Notes: generated from the sequence alone by a model not told the origin. DNA of 64,000 nt from CADEDV01 sp036383515 (GCA_036383515.1 DASVOE010000092.1:1-64000), one strand, 5' to 3'. Counted from the stretch's first letter, positions 10,226 through 20,500 are shown. Translations and numbers: made by a program.

Positions 10226-10570
10226 TCAAACGAAAATAGAATTCAATGTGCTGAAGGAAATTGGTTTTTCCCACACTGTAATATGAGGGGAAGAAGCTGT
10301 AAAATCAGATTTTTGACGATGTGCGCTGATGAGATATATCATTAAATGGGGAAATTTTTCTACAATTTCATCCACGCATTCCCATCCTTTCCCATCCGGT
10401 AAATTATTATCCAGGAACAAAATATCTGGCCTGGTTGTTTGTAATAAGGCCATTCCTTCCTGCAACGTATGTGAGAGATAGACATCGAAATCTTTTGCCT
10501 GAAAATAGGTTTTCATGATCACGCAATAATCAACCTCATCATCAATTATCAATATTTTTCGCTTCTTCAT
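10226..10570 (-). CDS. Single-domain response regulator
   Basis: This receiver-only protein of about 114 residues converges on the previous regulator, with 20 bases between their stops. It starts MKKRKILIIDDEVDY, with the acidic cluster at residues 10-12, phospho-acceptor D54 in DILFLDNNLPDGKGW, a serine in YLISAH and a lysine in VWEKPISF. The frame extends upstream to 10600, but the ATG at 10570 places the first beta strand in the usual position. The C-terminal end is short, and the last helix looks abbreviated. No output domain is present. It probably acts in the same phosphorelay network as its neighbours. Confidence 0.83.
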   Translation of the reverse strand: MKKRKILIIDDEVDYCVIMKTYFQAKDFDVYLSHTLQEGMALLQTTRPDILFLDNNLPDGKGWECVDEIVEKFPHLMIYLISAHRQKSDFTASSPHITVWEKPISFSTLNSIFV

Positions 10571-10600
10571 TTTAAAAAAACTTGTTCTTAGCCGTGACAA

Positions 10601-10886
10601 AACCTTACGCTAGCGTTTGCTAATTTACAGATTCTTCCGGATTATTTTTTTATTAACAACCGCCACAGTTGCAAAAAAGTATGAGCAAAAACCACTCATT
10701 AGTTAAGAAGACTAATGAAAGTAATTTTTTGACCAGTATCTCTATTCTTCTTTACTACAAAAAAACTATTGCCCTAAAAAAACAGGAATTGTATTTGATC
10801 TTTAAAAAGATTGTATTTTATTAGTATCAATTATTTGGCCGGGTTAATGCTTATATCCATAATTGTTTTTAGTGAAAAAAAATGAA
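10601..10886. promoter_or_regulatory. AT-rich intergenic region between a response regulator and a kinase
   Basis: About 290 bases without a gene separate the divergent units starting at 10570 and 10887. It holds a perfect 10-bp palindrome ACGCTAGCGT at 10607-10616. I see no clear sigma-factor boxes and no RNA gene. The palindrome may be a protein-binding site, but nothing else supports that. Confidence 0.3.
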
Positions 10887-11645
10887 ATGCAGAATAAACT
10901 CCAGGTAAGTGAAAGCGGCAAAGAGTTATGGCAGCAATACATCGAGTTTATCGAATTAGCTGCACACGATCTGCAGGCCCCCCTCCGGAAATTATCCGTA
11001 CTGACAGAACGATTAACCAATAAGTATGCCGCCCCGGGCAATGAGGATACACAGGAATATGTGCAACGGATAAATACCTGTATCGGCGACATGCGAAACC
11101 TGATAGATGGTTTTTCTGAATTTGCAAGTCTTAACACAAATATTACAGAGCCAGTTGCCTGCGACTTAGATGCACTGATTAAAAGAATATTGCATGAACT
11201 GGGTACTGAGATCACGGAAAAGGATATACGAATAGAAAAAACCGTTTTGCCTGTCGTAGATGCCGACAAAAATCAAATCTATCAATTGTTTAAAAAAATT
11301 GTGGAAAATGTATTTAAGTTTGCGAAATACCATACCCCATTGACTATACATTTCCAATCGCATGTATTAACCCCCGAAGAAAAGCTTCAGCACAGTCTGG
11401 ACACCAGCAGATCTTATCACAAAATTGAAATTGAAGATAATGGGATAGGTTTTAAACAGCAGTATGCTGAAAAGATATTTCATCCATTGGTACGTTTGAA
11501 TGGCAAATCGGGCTATCCCGGCATTGGGCTTGGCCTTGCCATGTGTGAAAAAATTGTAAGTAATCACCAGGGCATCATATATGGAGAGGGTATAGAGAAT
11601 GAAGGTGCACGGTTCACTATTATTTTGCCAGAAAAGTTTAACTAA
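10887..11645 (+). CDS. Soluble histidine kinase
   Basis: This 252-residue protein consists only of the kinase core. H27 lies in the H-box LAAHDLQAPLRKL. The N-box region reads QLFKKIVENVFKFAKY, followed by DNGIGFKQQYAEKIF and GIGLGLAMCEKIV. There is no sensor domain or membrane segment. The N-box is unusual because the expected asparagine pair near the ATP magnesium is partly altered (KIVENVFKF in place of NLLxNAxKF), although the central ENxxK pattern remains. ATG at 10887 is chosen over TTG at 10863. Its stop is 1 base before the next kinase start at 11647, so the two are co-translated. Confidence 0.85.
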   Translation: MQNKLQVSESGKELWQQYIEFIELAAHDLQAPLRKLSVLTERLTNKYAAPGNEDTQEYVQRINTCIGDMRNLIDGFSEFASLNTNITEPVACDLDALIKRILHELGTEITEKDIRIEKTVLPVVDADKNQIYQLFKKIVENVFKFAKYHTPLTIHFQSHVLTPEEKLQHSLDTSRSYHKIEIEDNGIGFKQQYAEKIFHPLVRLNGKSGYPGIGLGLAMCEKIVSNHQGIIYGEGIENEGARFTIILPEKFN

Positions 11646-11646
11646 T

Positions 11647-13107
11647 ATGCCCCATTCTGAAAAAATCCGGATCGCCGTTGTAGATGATGATGAAGATGAT
11701 TACTTTATCATCAATGATTATATCAGCGAAATAGAAGGAAAGAAAATGGTGGTGGACTGGTATAAAGATTATACTACCGCCCTAAAAAAAATACAGGAAA
11801 AAGCCTATCATATCTATTTTATTGATTATCGCCTGGGCAGCCAAAGCGGGTTAGAGTTATTACAGGAAGCCTACAGGCTGGGTTGTGATGAACCCATCGT
11901 GCTATTAACAGGTAAGGGCAATAAGTCAATTGATATAATGGCCATGGAAAATGGCGCCACTGACTATCTTGTAAAATCTGAACTGACTACTGAAAAACTG
12001 GAACGCTGTATCCGTTATTCGCTCGACAGGGCTACCTTTTTAAAAGAATTAAAAGCAAGAGAAAACAAATACCGCAATCTTTTTGAAAATTCAAAAGATG
12101 CCGTCTTTATAGCGAATCGTCAGTTATTGTTCCTGGAATTCAATCATACCGCTTCCCAGCTCCTGGGGCTAAACATAGATGCCCGGCAACAACATTTATT
12201 ATATGATTACCTGAAAGATAACGGCCAGGTAAAACAGATCACCAGGTCACTGGAAGCAGGAAAGAATATCAAGGACCTGGAAATACGCCTCTATCCTCCC
12301 GGCCAGGAAACAAAAATATGTTTGCTCTCCCTTTCTTTCCAGGAAAACGCAGAAGACGAATTACTGGTACATGGTATCATTCATGATATAACGAATATCA
12401 AAAAGGCAGAGCTTTCCAATTTACAGTCAGAGAAATTAGCAGCGAATGAAAGACTGGTACGTATGCTGGCACACGAGATAAGAAATCCATTGAACAACAT
12501 CAGTCTTTCGACAGAGAATTTGGTGTCCATGAGTGATGGTAATGAAGTGGAAAAAAGCCTGCTATCCATATTGCAACGAAACTCTACCCGCATTAACCAG
12601 ATCATTACCGATTTGCTTAACCTGACCAAAGCTCCTGAACTTATTTTTGAAAAATATTCCTTGCAGGAAATAGTAGATGAAAGTCTTGATATTGCCCGGG
12701 ACAGGATTGATCTGCAGAAAGCGGAAGTAGAAAAAAAATATCCCTTCGATTTGCTGGAGATCGAAGCGGATAAATCCAGGTTGATCATTGCCATCAGCAA
12801 TATCCTCATCAATGCAGTAGAAGCAGTGGAACCCGGTAAAGGCAAATTAGCTATATCACTGTATAGCTCGGAAGATAGTTATAGTGTATCTATACGGGAT
12901 AATGGGCCAGGCATTTCAGATGAATATATCTCCAAGTTATTTGATCCCTTTTTTACGCTTAAAAAAAATGGTATGGGACTGGGCCTCGCAGTATCTTATT
13001 CCATCATACAATCACATAAAGGAGCAATTGCAGTAGAAACAGCACCCGGTAAAGGCACCAATTTCATTCTCAACTTCACAAAAAAAGGCCCGGTTACTGA
13101 ATCGTAA
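11647..13107 (+). CDS. REC-PAS histidine kinase (soluble)
   Basis: This 486-residue protein begins with a receiver domain (about 7-125; VVDDDEDD, D60 in IYFIDYRLGSQSG, K110 in YLVKSE). A PAS domain follows (about 140-250; RNLFENSKDAVFIANRQ), then HisKA with H276 in MLAHEIRNPLNN and a HATPase domain (about 370-480; NILINAVEAV, DNGPGIS, GMGLGLAVSYSII). The start at 11647 is chosen because the upstream extension overlaps the previous gene and the receiver begins directly after it. It follows the kinase at 10887-11645 with a 1-base gap. The NtrB-like N-box and H-box put it in the HPK4-type group. No output domain is present. Confidence 0.9.
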   Translation: MPHSEKIRIAVVDDDEDDYFIINDYISEIEGKKMVVDWYKDYTTALKKIQEKAYHIYFIDYRLGSQSGLELLQEAYRLGCDEPIVLLTGKGNKSIDIMAMENGATDYLVKSELTTEKLERCIRYSLDRATFLKELKARENKYRNLFENSKDAVFIANRQLLFLEFNHTASQLLGLNIDARQQHLLYDYLKDNGQVKQITRSLEAGKNIKDLEIRLYPPGQETKICLLSLSFQENAEDELLVHGIIHDITNIKKAELSNLQSEKLAANERLVRMLAHEIRNPLNNISLSTENLVSMSDGNEVEKSLLSILQRNSTRINQIITDLLNLTKAPELIFEKYSLQEIVDESLDIARDRIDLQKAEVEKKYPFDLLEIEADKSRLIIAISNILINAVEAVEPGKGKLAISLYSSEDSYSVSIRDNGPGISDEYISKLFDPFFTLKKNGMGLGLAVSYSIIQSHKGAIAVETAPGKGTNFILNFTKKGPVTES

Positions 13108-13247
13108 TTGCAACCTCTCTTTTAATTCATTGGATGAAATAATCGGAATATTGATTAGAGCTTAATACTTCATCAACCTCATCTCCCTGCTTAATGCAAT
13201 TAAAAAACCCTTACTAGCAGTGCGTTTGATTGCATTGAAATTATTTT

Positions 13248-13279
13248 TTTGGAAGATAGACTCCCGGACGTTTATTTTG
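13248..13279 (+). promoter_or_regulatory. Possible Bacteroidota-type promoter of tRNA-Ser
   Basis: TTTG at 13248-13251 and TATTTTG at 13273-13279 are separated by 21 bases. They lie just upstream of the tRNA and approximate the -33 TTTG and -7 TAnnTTTG boxes of Bacteroidota housekeeping promoters. The -7 box is one base short of consensus. Confidence 0.35.
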
Positions 13280-13284
13280 CACCC

Positions 13285-13369
13285 GGAGAGTTGGCAGAGT
13301 GGTCTAATGCGGCGGTCTTGAAAACCGTTGACTGTAACAGGTCCTGGGGTTCGAATCCCTAACTCTCCG
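13285..13369 (+). tRNA. tRNA-Ser (UGA anticodon)
   Basis: This 85-nt class II tRNA has acceptor arms GGAGAGT at 13285-13291 and ACTCTCC at 13362-13368, with discriminator G at 13369. The anticodon loop CTTGAAA carries TGA at 13319-13321. The long variable arm is visible between GTTGACTG and CAGGTCC, and the T-loop is GGTTCGAATCC. The CCA end is not encoded. The long variable arm and the TGA anticodon both indicate serine. Confidence 0.97.
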
Positions 13370-13402
13370 CAAAGCCTTATAATCTAAGTAAACTAGTGTA
13401 AG

Positions 13403-13435
13403 AAAAGCCCGCAAACTCAGTGTTTGCGGGCTTTT
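13403..13435 (+). terminator. Intrinsic terminator after tRNA-Ser
   Basis: A perfect 14-bp stem with a 5-base loop: AAAAGCCCGCAAAC pairs with GTTTGCGGGCTTTT around TCAGT. The GC-rich core ends in a T run on the plus strand and an A run on the other, so it could stop transcription from either side. It lies 33 bases after the tRNA. Confidence 0.85.
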
Positions 13436-13784
13436 CGCTTTATAACATGATGCAAGGCATTCACCGTAACTATTCAATAAATATTGAAATAAAACAGCAT
13501 AAGAAAACTACGTCGTACTCTTCCGTAACATAATTACTACAATGAGACGGTAAGGCTGATTACTAGTTATACACAACTTGTTCTATTTTTTTCGCTTACC
13601 CGCTATGCTTTCTTTGTGTAAGTAATTTGAAATAGGGATACGGGAATTCAATACCTATGAGAAACCCTAACCGTTCAACATACTCAGAAAAAGATTAGAC
13701 CGATAGTGCCCGTTTTATCCATCCTGTGAAATACGTATAATCCGTACCCTGTTGAAAAACATTTCAAACCATTAAAAATGTTTT
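13436..13784. other. Intergenic region without recognisable gene
   Basis: About 350 bases separate the tRNA terminator from the small ATPase-like gene. No convincing open frame or RNA fold is visible apart from a weak hairpin TTCAAT-AAAT-ATTGAA near 13473. It must include the promoter of the gene at 13785. Confidence 0.4.
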
Positions 13785-14213
13785 ATGACAGCTTCTATTA
13801 TCTCTATTAAAACCAGTCCCTTGCATTCCGTATGGGAACTGCGCCCTTTTGTTTCTGTTTTGCTGAATAGCTTTCGCCCTACTGCTATCCGCAATGGAAG
13901 CATTCTTGTAAATGATATTCCAAAAGACATTCAGATTGACGCCGACCGGGATTTGCTTGCTTCTGTGCTGGGTGGTTTATTAGCCCATGTTATTACAATT
14001 GCAAAAGATTCTTGCATACAGATAAGTGCAAAAGTTTATACTAATGTGATCTTGTTGCATATTAAGGATCATAACACGATTAGCAGTATTTCGATTGAAA
14101 ACAATCTTCAATTGCTGGCGGAGAAGATGGGCGGATTTGTGGGTGTCAGTAGCCAGCGAAAAAAACTGACCACGATTGCTTTTAGTTTTCCTAACCTGCC
14201 GGTGGCAGCGTGA
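13785..14213 (+). CDS. Small protein resembling an isolated histidine-kinase ATPase domain
   Basis: I do not recognise this 142-residue protein as a named family. From about residue 35 it reads like the start of a HATPase module: a strand pair INGSILVND-like segment, then IDADRDLLASVLGGLLAHVITIAKDS, which fills the place of an N-box helix. Strands VILLHIKDHN and a short terminal GGFVGVSSQRKKLTTIAFSF resemble the last part of such domains. The catalytic asparagine, the DxGxG box and the GxGLGL lid are absent. It is probably unable to bind ATP in the usual way. It may be a decayed or adaptor version linked to the signalling genes upstream. Codon use looks like that of its neighbours, so it is likely a real gene. 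Confidence 0.55.
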   Translation: MTASIISIKTSPLHSVWELRPFVSVLLNSFRPTAIRNGSILVNDIPKDIQIDADRDLLASVLGGLLAHVITIAKDSCIQISAKVYTNVILLHIKDHNTISSISIENNLQLLAEKMGGFVGVSSQRKKLTTIAFSFPNLPVAA

Positions 14214-14230
14214 AAGAACCGTTCACGCTG
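14206..14230. terminator. Hairpin overlapping a stop codon
   Basis: CAGCGTGAA pairs perfectly with TTCACGCTG around a 7-base loop, and the TGA stop of the preceding gene lies inside the left arm. There is no T run after it, so it could be an RNA-stabilising or weak termination structure. Confidence 0.4.
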
Positions 14231-14389
14231 AACTCCGTATTAACGCTGTCGACTGATATTTACCTGGGTTGTACCTTACTTAACTTAATGATCAACATCC
14301 ATCCGGATAAAACCTGCTGCATTTTATTCACGATCTTTAAGCTCGTATTGACCTTTTGAAGATATACTACTCTCCTCTTTGCCCACGCA

Positions 14390-14430
14390 GTCACGGCCTT
14401 TCAATCTTTAAATTGATTTACGACCGTGAC
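14390..14430. terminator. Possible bidirectional hairpin between convergent genes
   Basis: GTCACGG at 14390-14396 pairs with CCGTGAC at 14424-14430. Inside it TCAAT pairs with ATTGA. It sits between the convergent genes ending at 14213 and 14455, where a terminator is expected. No T run follows. Confidence 0.35.
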
Positions 14431-14454
14431 GAATTGTGCTTATGATTTCCTGGC

Positions 14455-15672
14455 TTAACGAAACTTAATCGTACATAATAAGTTCCCGGCATTCGGATTA
14501 GGAATGCTGTATATCGTTCCGGGAACAAGCCCACCAACATCCGTTGTAACCTGTACAGTAGGTGAAATAGTTCGGATTAAACCCCTCCTCCCATTATCCA
14601 ATACAAATCCATACACCTCGTCAAAGCCTACTGCCCCTGCATAGGTTGTACCGCTTGTAGGTATAGCTGCGAGCAAAACGTCAAATTCGTTATCATGCGT
14701 TAATACGTCAAAACCCGCTGCAGTTACCTGGTTAGGGCCTGTTATATTATCCAAACGCTGGAACAAAACTTTTCTGAGCGTTTTTCCATTACCCTGTAAT
14801 GCGGCGGCCATGCTGCGTATCGTATTCCTCATTTTTAAATTTTGGGTATCCTGTGTTGCGGCAGATCCTGTATATCTTGATGTGAGAATTACAGTATCAC
14901 TTGGTGAAACCAGGTAAAATTGGCCGTTTGCAAGTACAGGGCTTGTTCCGGCAGCTTTTGTTTTATAGCCTACAAAGTCTACTTTATCCGCTAATGCAAT
15001 CGCATCTGTGCTTACTGCAATATCATTACGACTGTCGATAGAATAAAAAGGTCCCCTGTTTTTCATTATTTCTCCGGTAACGAGTTTTATCCCGGCTGCC
15101 AGGTCTAAATTATCCTGGGTGCCAATCCCATCCCTGTTATATACACTGAACTGCATTTCAATTTTTGTCAGCAGTTTGCCATTTGTACTACCCTTCTTGA
15201 TAACAGAAAAAGAATGAGAACTTAAACCAACATAGCTCTGATCGTTTTGAAAAGTGAACCCAACAGTAACAGCTGAAAGTGGAGCAACAGCCGGGTCGAT
15301 ATGATATGCATACAGGATAACTACCTCATTTACCTTTTGGGTAAAATTTCCGCTTGCATCAATCACATTTGCGGGTTCAGTGCTTACAACTTTTGATAAT
15401 GCAGAAACATTGAGAGAAGTAGTAGTGACAATAAGTTTGGTCAATGGCCTTGCGGAAGTCACCGTTAATTTATAAAATACTTTACTATCCTGTTCATAAT
15501 CTTTCTCAGGACCTATATTAACTGTTTGATTCCCTATTAGTGTTGAACCCTTATTGACTTCTAACCTTACGATGGGTTGGGTTACATCCGGCATGGGTTC
15601 AATTTTCTGGCAGGAATGAATTATACCTACTAAAAAAATGACAACCGGGATATATATTAATTTTTTAATCAT
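14455..15672 (-). CDS. SusD-associated lipoprotein of unknown function
   Basis: This 405-residue lipoprotein has signal peptide MIKKLIYIPVVIFLVGIIHSC with the lipobox cysteine near residue 21, so it is probably anchored in the outer membrane. The mature part looks all-beta. The N-terminal half (about 35-165) has an Ig-like strand pattern, and the rest is a beta-rich domain with no motif I recognise. It is the last gene of the operon that runs from 31028, directly after a SusD homologue. In that position SusE/SusF-like surface glycan-binding proteins are common, and this is a reasonable guess for its role. No catalytic residues can be identified. Confidence 0.75.
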   Translation of the reverse strand: MIKKLIYIPVVIFLVGIIHSCQKIEPMPDVTQPIVRLEVNKGSTLIGNQTVNIGPEKDYEQDSKVFYKLTVTSARPLTKLIVTTTSLNVSALSKVVSTEPANVIDASGNFTQKVNEVVILYAYHIDPAVAPLSAVTVGFTFQNDQSYVGLSSHSFSVIKKGSTNGKLLTKIEMQFSVYNRDGIGTQDNLDLAAGIKLVTGEIMKNRGPFYSIDSRNDIAVSTDAIALADKVDFVGYKTKAAGTSPVLANGQFYLVSPSDTVILTSRYTGSAATQDTQNLKMRNTIRSMAAALQGNGKTLRKVLFQRLDNITGPNQVTAAGFDVLTHDNEFDVLLAAIPTSGTTYAGAVGFDEVYGFVLDNGRRGLIRTISPTVQVTTDVGGLVPGTIYSIPNPNAGNLLCTIKFR

Positions 15673-15746
15673 ACTTGTTCGTTTATAAAGATCATTGATT
15701 ATTATATCGCTACAGTAATAGAAAAAGTTCTTCCGCTGCTTATAAG

Positions 15747-17441
15747 TTAATAACCGGGTTTTTGAGGCAATAATTTATTGACATCAACATTTCTCTGGAA
15801 ATAAGGGAAAGACCAATAATTTTTATTAGTTAATCTTGTTATGATGGCAGATTGCTGACTGACGGGATATTTCTTTGCAACCGCATTAGCAATCATCGAC
15901 GGGTCGTTATACCGTTTTGCAAATCGTACCAGGTCAAACCACCGCATTCCTTCAAAGGACGCTTCTAACGCCTTTTCTTCTAATATTAGCCTGTCTACCT
16001 GTTTTATCTTGCTTTCAGTGCTGGCAGGATCCAGCTTTAAAGGAGCAACCCTTACACGATAGCGGGTTCCCTGGGTAAAGTCACTTCCATAAGCGCCATT
16101 CATTATTTGTAAAGCCTGCTGGGATAACCCGATATTATTTAAAATTTCGCAGGCCATAAGATAAACTGGTCCATCACGATAAATCGGGAACATGGCATCA
16201 TCGTTACTATTGGGATCGTTATCGTAAGGATTTTTTGAAACGCCCCTCGTCTTAAGCAGGAATTTGAATATTAATGTATCCTGTCCATCCGGCTGATAGG
16301 CAACTCCCGGGCCTCTTACATAATCACCATAACCTCCAATTACCGGGTAACCATCTGCCTGGAGAACGGGATTTATATTTGATCCGTTTTTGGTAAGATC
16401 AATATAATAACCCGCAGAAGTGTTTTGAAAAACCATTTTTATCATCGGGGTGGTTTCGAATGCCTTTATAATATTAGGGCTTGGCTTAATGGCATATATT
16501 CCGCCATTTTTATTATTCGTCCACTTTAAAAGACTATTTTTTTGTCCTTTGCTACCATCAAAATCTATAAAGAAAGCCCAGTAGCTGGAGAAGAGCTGAG
16601 AGTTATTGGTAGCAGTGAAAACGTTTGGATATTGCGCAAATAAAGGTGTACCACTTTCACCACCGGCATTCTGCGTCATTTTGAACAGCAGGTTTGAGTA
16701 TGTATAGGGCGCTAAGTTGCGGATCGTTTCCCATGCGTTTACATAACTGCCTGCATATAAATAAAGCTCTGCTAATAAACAACGGGATGCATCCGGGTTC
16801 ATCTGTGATCGTTTAACTTTCAGGTCAACGCTATTGCTTGACAATGGCAACATGAAAGGCGCTCCATCTTCTGCATCCTTTATTATTTTACCAAGAATTA
16901 CATTGCTTTTAGAAGGAGCAATATCTTTTATCTGCTCAACAGATGTAATGTTGTCCGTAATAAACGGGACATCTTCCCATATTTTTACCAGTTGGAGATA
17001 AGTCCATGCACGGATATACAATACTTCAGCTATGTTTTGATTTAATCTGTCATTACCGTAGTTAACAGGGTCAAGCCTGTTTATTTGTTTTAACCCGGCA
17101 ATTGCATTGTTACAGGCTATTACCAGCCTGTAAAATTTTGTATAATCTGTATAAGGATTATTAGGAGTAACCCTGTTCTGGGCAATCTCAGAAATATAAC
17201 TATCTGCTCCCCTGCCGGCAACTACCAGGTCTCCCTGCACTTCACCTGCAAGATATATCTGGTCTATGAGCGGTTGCATTAAACCATAGAGACCATAAAT
17301 AGCAGTAACGGCATCATCTGCAGTTTTAAATGTTTGCCCGTCACGAATGTAACCTTCGGGTTCAATCTCTACAAATTTTTTGCACGAAATGGTCATTACC
17401 AAAGTAATACCCAGAAAAATGTATAATAATTGCTTTATCAT
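15747..17441 (-). CDS. RagB/SusD family outer-membrane glycan-binding lipoprotein
   Basis: This 564-residue SusD-type protein starts with a lipoprotein signal (MIKQLLYIFLG...TISCKK). Typical features follow: AVTAIYGLYGLM near residue 50, the TPR-like helices NIAEVLYIRAWTYLQLVKIWEDVPF near 135-155, and the C-terminal family hallmark ILEEKALEASFEGMRWFDLVRF. It binds oligosaccharide at the cell surface and forms the lid of the adjacent SusC channel (17504-20629), 62 bases upstream in the operon. The ligand cannot be inferred from sequence. Confidence 0.93.
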   Translation of the reverse strand: MIKQLLYIFLGITLVMTISCKKFVEIEPEGYIRDGQTFKTADDAVTAIYGLYGLMQPLIDQIYLAGEVQGDLVVAGRGADSYISEIAQNRVTPNNPYTDYTKFYRLVIACNNAIAGLKQINRLDPVNYGNDRLNQNIAEVLYIRAWTYLQLVKIWEDVPFITDNITSVEQIKDIAPSKSNVILGKIIKDAEDGAPFMLPLSSNSVDLKVKRSQMNPDASRCLLAELYLYAGSYVNAWETIRNLAPYTYSNLLFKMTQNAGGESGTPLFAQYPNVFTATNNSQLFSSYWAFFIDFDGSKGQKNSLLKWTNNKNGGIYAIKPSPNIIKAFETTPMIKMVFQNTSAGYYIDLTKNGSNINPVLQADGYPVIGGYGDYVRGPGVAYQPDGQDTLIFKFLLKTRGVSKNPYDNDPNSNDDAMFPIYRDGPVYLMACEILNNIGLSQQALQIMNGAYGSDFTQGTRYRVRVAPLKLDPASTESKIKQVDRLILEEKALEASFEGMRWFDLVRFAKRYNDPSMIANAVAKKYPVSQQSAIITRLTNKNYWSFPYFQRNVDVNKLLPQKPGY

Positions 17442-17503
17442 TTTGTCTGTTAGTTTTTTGTATTAAAAATTTATCATGCTTTAAGCAGGCTATTCATAAT
17501 GAA

Positions 17504-20500
17504 TTATAATCCTATCCGTAATCCCGCCATAAACGTTTTTGCCAGTGGATAATTCCCAAAATCATATCCTCTTGTAAATACATTTTGTCCCACAGCAACT
17601 TCAGGATCCCAGCCTAAATATTTCGAGATCGTAAACAAATTGTACCCGGAAAAATATACCTGTGCACTACGCATAAAACTGATACGCTTTTTAATATTGT
17701 AGGTCAGTGTCAGCGACCTCATTTTAAAATAAGAACCGTCTTCAACATAGAATGAAGAGGGGCGACGATTACCCGCTACATCCGCAAAACGGGTATTGGG
17801 AATGTTGGTCTTATCGCCGTTTGTTACCCACCTGTTTAATACAACGATCGATTGATTTTCGTATCCCGCACCGGTTTCAAGTTTTGAACGTAAAACATTC
17901 ATCACTTCGTTTCCAACAGAATAGGAGAACGTAGCATCAAGGTCAAAGTTTTTATAGGAAAGACTTGAATTGATGCCCCCAAAGAAATCAGGATTTGGAT
18001 CACCAATGATCTGCCTGTCTGATTCATTGATAACGCCATCAGTTTTTAAATCCTGGAATTGATAATCACCAGCAACATAAGGTACTCCCTTGTCTGTCAT
18101 CAATCCTGATGCGGCAGCTTGAGCATCGGTACTAAATACGCGGAGACCTTTGTATCCGTAAAAGAGTCCCGCAGGTTTACCTTGCATTGAAATAGAAGAA
18201 TATCCGTAGGCTCCATCAATAATTGGCAACCCTTGTGGTAAGCTTATTATTTTATTGGTGTTTTTTGCAATGTTGAGGTCTACTTTCCAGATAAAATTAC
18301 CGGCATGCCCTAATGTATTCAAGCCCATTTCAATGCGGTTATTCCTGATTTTTCCACTATTGTACCAATAATAGCTTGCCCCATTCATCCCATCAACAGC
18401 CTTGGGAACAAGAAGGTCAGAGGTTACAACATTAAAATAGTCAAACCGTAATCCTATTAATTTATTCAAAAAGGTCATGTTTAAGCCGGCATTGTAAGAT
18501 TTATTTGTTTCCCACTTAATCGAGTTGTTTCCCACGGAAGATGGAACAATGCCCGGCCTGTTGGTATAAAATTTACTTTCATATAAAGAATATCGTGCAT
18601 TAACGGGAATATCCTGGTTAGCAGTAATACCCCAGGAAGTATGTACATCAACTGCATCCACGAACGAATGATTTTCTGCTGCACCGCCTACTACTCTCCA
18701 TGTTAAGCCCATATATGGCAACACTGCAACGGGAACATTATTTATCTTAAGACCCGAGTTTGCATTTTCTCCAAACTTCGATGATTGTTCCAGCCGTATC
18801 CCGCCCTTTACAAATAACTTTTCACGAAAGGCGTAATCAATATTGGCAAAAGCTGAGCGGTTATTGTATTTCTCATTAATACCTTTTGTTACTAATCTTT
18901 TTCCATCCCCTAATCCTTTAAATTCATCAGATGGAGATCCTATCGAATAACCATAATTTAAAGCATACCTGGCGATTTCAAAATTGTAACCTCCAAAAGC
19001 TAATATCCTGTTTTGATTGTTTAGCTGCTTTTCATACGTGATGGTGTGTTCAAGTGTAAGGTAACGCTGGTTAATTAGCTGTTCTTCAGAAGTCCGGTTA
19101 TACCGAAGGTCATAGTTAACAGGAACAACTCCATTAGAAGGTGTAAAGCGGTCTTCCTGTAATCCCCTCCTGTCTAAGCCTATTCTTATCCGGGTTTTAA
19201 GTGAGTTATTAAAATCGTATTGGGCGTAAATATTTCCCAATAACCAATAGTTGGTAACATCATTTGAAACTGCCTGGGTAACTGCAAGAGGATTGCTTAA
19301 CCTGTCAAAAGTTGGTTGAGCAAAAAATTCCCTGTCCAATCCTCCGTCAGATTTTTGATAAGGAGCGGTGATCGGTGATTTTACAAGACTAAGGTATAAT
19401 GGGTTAACCCGTTCTTCATATCCCTGGTCCATTAAAGCCTTGAGGGTACGGCTAAAAGAAATGTTAGTGCCTGCAGAGAATTTAGGATTGATTCTAAATT
19501 CAAGATTAAATCTTGATGTAAACTGGGATGCGTTTATTCCTTTGCCCACGCCATCAGCATCATCAAAGCCTACATTAAATGAATATTTAGAAGTGGCATC
19601 ACCCCCGCGAAGGTTTACATAATAATTCTTTGAAAATGCATTCCGGGTAACCTGTTTTTGCCAGTCTGTATTATTGGCATAGGTCCAGTACAAAGAATTT
19701 GTTTTATCTGTATTGGTAAAAAAAGGAAATTGCTGGTTTCTTGTTTGCTGATCAATTCCCTGGCGGTTAATTTTTTCTGACAGGTAAGGTAAATATTGTG
19801 ACGCATCCATTACCGGCAAGCTTTTCTGACGTAAGGTTATTCCCTGCTGTACAGAAACATCGAGGAACGTTTTACCGTGTGTTCCTCCTTTGGTCGTTAT
19901 TACAATTACACCATTTGCTGCCCGTGAACCATATATCCCTGCAGCGGCCGCATCACGCAAAACAGTGATGGATTCAATATCTTTTACATTAATATCCCCC
20001 AGGTAATTGTATATATTTCCCCTTACTACAGATTGATCAAACACCAGGTTATTTACGGGCAACCCATCTACTACCAGTAAAGGTTCATTCGTTGTATAAA
20101 GAGAACGGGCACCACCAAGGTTAATCTTTGATCCTTCGCCCGGTACTCCTGAATAGGAATTGATCTCAAGACCAGGCACCTTGCCCTGCAGCATTTGATA
20201 TATATCACGGTATTGGATCGTTTTGTCATAACCAGGATTTATAACAGTATACGAACCATTTAAATCTTTTTGATTGATTGAGTAATAAGGTAGCCTTACA
20301 GTTGATTCTCCAACATCAATTCCTTCCTGAACAAGTTGAACAGCTACGCTTGTTTTTCCATATAGAGGAAATTCTTTGGTTTGATAGCCTGGATATGAAA
20401 TAATAAGAACAGAATATACGGAAGGAACTTCTATCGTAAACGTGCCGTTACCGGAGGACTCCGTACTGATCATCGCAAGTCCTTTCACGCTTATGTTCGT

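Noticed and set aside
13248..13370. Integrative element attachment site at tRNA-Ser
   Set aside because: No integrase gene and no repeated copy of the tRNA 3' end are visible in the window.
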